DNA of 64,000 bases from Monomorium pharaonis (taxonomy: Eukaryota > Arthropoda > Insecta > Hymenoptera > Formicidae), in assembly GCF_013373865.1 (NCBI RefSeq), contig NC_050468.1, forward strand, positions 22,524,774-22,588,773, read 5' to 3'. The notes under the pieces are model-generated. The model was not told the DNA's origin. It did not search any database and saw only the letters and a list, made by a program, of their open reading frames with translations. The translations under genes were made by a program, and so were the position numbers. Each line of letters opens with the position of its first letter. Position 1 is the stretch's first letter. Positions 62,515 to 64,000 of this stretch are shown here, one piece after another.

Positions 62515-64000
62515 AGCTTCCTGTAATATCTCTTTCTTTTCTTTAAACGTTGAGAGTGCACTGATTTTATTTCAAAAGTAAAAAAGTACGTCGAGGAAAG
62601 AACAGTTTTGCTAAAGTCTTTTAGTAACGCATTGTCTAGTGAGGAAAAAAAAATCCAGACGATGGATTCAATCGTATATTTCATTATGAAGTACGTTTGA
62701 TAAACGTTGTTTGTACAGTCGCGCGCACAAACTTAAGATCTCCTTTTTATCAAGAGACATGTTGTTAGTTTATGCGGAAGCGCACTGTTATACCTTATTG
62801 TTGGCAGATTGCATTTAGCGTTGTCGCATGGACGCGACATGTCGTCGCTGCACCGGAGGGATATTCCGACTCTGTATTTTGCTAGGGAGTGGCATGAACA
62901 TATCGATTTTACTACACATCGCGTAAAAGCAGTCGGTGTAAACAGAAAATACTGCTGCTGCGAAGAAATTAGAACGTACTACTTGCGGCGTCCGGGGCAT
63001 CCGGACGCCGCTACGTGCGGACACGAAAATTTCGTCGTCTACCTCTTCGCTTCGTTGATTTCCATTTGGTGTTCTGAGAGAGTGAGCTTTCGTGTACTTG
63101 GAGAATACATGAGATTACGTAAAATTTCACTCGGCGGTATATCGCTGTACTGCTTGCGAGAATCAAGAGTCGATAACACATCACAAGAGATAACAAAGCA
63201 TGCAGAGAAGAGTTATAGTCACTGAATGCGTTCCACTCTTTTAAGTCGTATCTTATTAAAATTTTATTTTTATATATATTCATTATTTTTATATTTTTAT
63301 TTAATATAAGCTACATTTGCTAACAAAAAAGATAAATAAGAATTGATTAATATAGTATAAAAATTTAACAGATTACAGCTTGTTGTGTGCGTAACATTTT
63401 TTGAAAATTAAATACAATAATATCAAATTTTAATAAATTTGTGTAACTAAAATTTGTGTTGAATAATAATTTAATTATGCAATTTTATACTAAATTTTTA
63501 TATTTTATATAAAAAAGGTATAATCGTAGAATGTTACCTTTATTATGTATGCAATACACATTTGTAATTATTATAAAGATTTTTGTAAAATCTATCGAGT
63601 TTCTTAAGTTACCACAAATTTATTACAATAAATGATAGATTAATGTAAGACTGATAATAGTAAAACTAATAATTGAATGAATAAAAATATCTTAATTGTA
63701 AAAATAAATTTGCAAGTTTTATTTCGATGTCTTTTCCATTAATGTTACTTATTAATTATTAAATATTTGATCGATACAGTTTTTTGATAAATTATTAATA
63801 AAACAAAAGTTAATTAATGATTTTTTTAATTACTTTAAAAATTAATTAATTCGTAAATCCGGTACTTTCAAATGCGATACGATTTAAGAGAGAAACCAGT
63901 TGCCTAAATTGCATTTCTTTTTTAGCATATTGTTAAAAGGGTTATAATAAATTAATTTGTTGTTGAGAAATTAAACATTGTAGTAATAGGTACTTGAAAC
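61581..64000. other. AT-rich DNA to the window end, no supported gene
   Basis: Contains (CA)n at 62456-62510 and a less AT-rich stretch at about 62690-63240 with a 138-codon frame that has no recognisable domain. Probably still intron or intergenic. Confidence 0.4.
62456..62510. repeat. (CA)27 microsatellite
   Basis: Uninterrupted AC run. Confidence 0.95.

Noticed and set aside
62809..63225. 138-codon plus-strand frame
   Set aside because: No recognisable domain; composition alone explains its openness.

Overview
This window is animal nuclear DNA, most likely from a hymenopteran insect and plausibly an ant. The grounds are: AT-rich intergenic DNA with CpG-rich islands at promoters; short GT-AG introns; many small foldback elements and dinucleotide repeats; and insect-type gene structures (a nuclear/mitochondrial pyrophosphatase like Drosophila NURF-38, a Hdd11-type reeler protein, and an alpha-1-class importin). 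The species cannot be fixed from sequence alone. All gene models were assembled by eye from splice sites, reading phase and family resemblance.

Six multi-exon genes can be read through to their stop codons. (1) Minus strand 7353-11403: secreted reeler-domain defence-type protein, 3 exons, 158 aa. (2) Minus strand 14819-17893: ER palmitoyltransferase ZDHHC6, 7 exons, 373 aa. (3) Plus strand 18334-21530: probable torsin-interacting (LAP1/LULL1-like) single-pass membrane protein, head-to-head with ZDHHC6 and carrying a stop-free 66-nt intron. (4) Minus strand 25832-27953: importin alpha of the KPNA1/5/6 class, 7 exons, 532 aa. (5) Minus strand 32437-34079: peroxiredoxin-5 with a mitochondrial presequence, 4 exons, 187 aa. 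(6) Plus strand 35596-39760: inorganic pyrophosphatase, 8 exons, 331 aa, with an overlapping upstream ORF and a likely second internal start.

Two signal-peptide first exons lie in CpG islands at the edges: minus strand 1046-1223, whose gene runs off the left end, and plus strand 42200-42301, whose next exon was not found in the remaining 21.7 kb. Two weaker candidates are an isolated 3' coding exon (5426-5572, minus) and a 60-codon ORF with a good Kozak context in a CpG island (30037-30219, minus).

The rest is AT-rich intergenic or intronic DNA. It holds at least twelve inverted-repeat (MITE-like) elements, a recent 135-bp duplication, a tRNA-derived SINE head and many microsatellites. The most striking non-genic region is 30531-31366, where four unrelated foldback elements lie end to end. 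From 42302 to the right end I see only GC-rich islands, repeats and AT-rich DNA, consistent with one very long first intron. The genes are housekeeping (nuclear import, pyrophosphate hydrolysis, peroxide removal, protein acylation, nuclear envelope) plus one immune-type gene; apart from the ZDHHC6/LAP1-like promoter pair they do not form a functional cluster. I found no convincing new multi-gene system.
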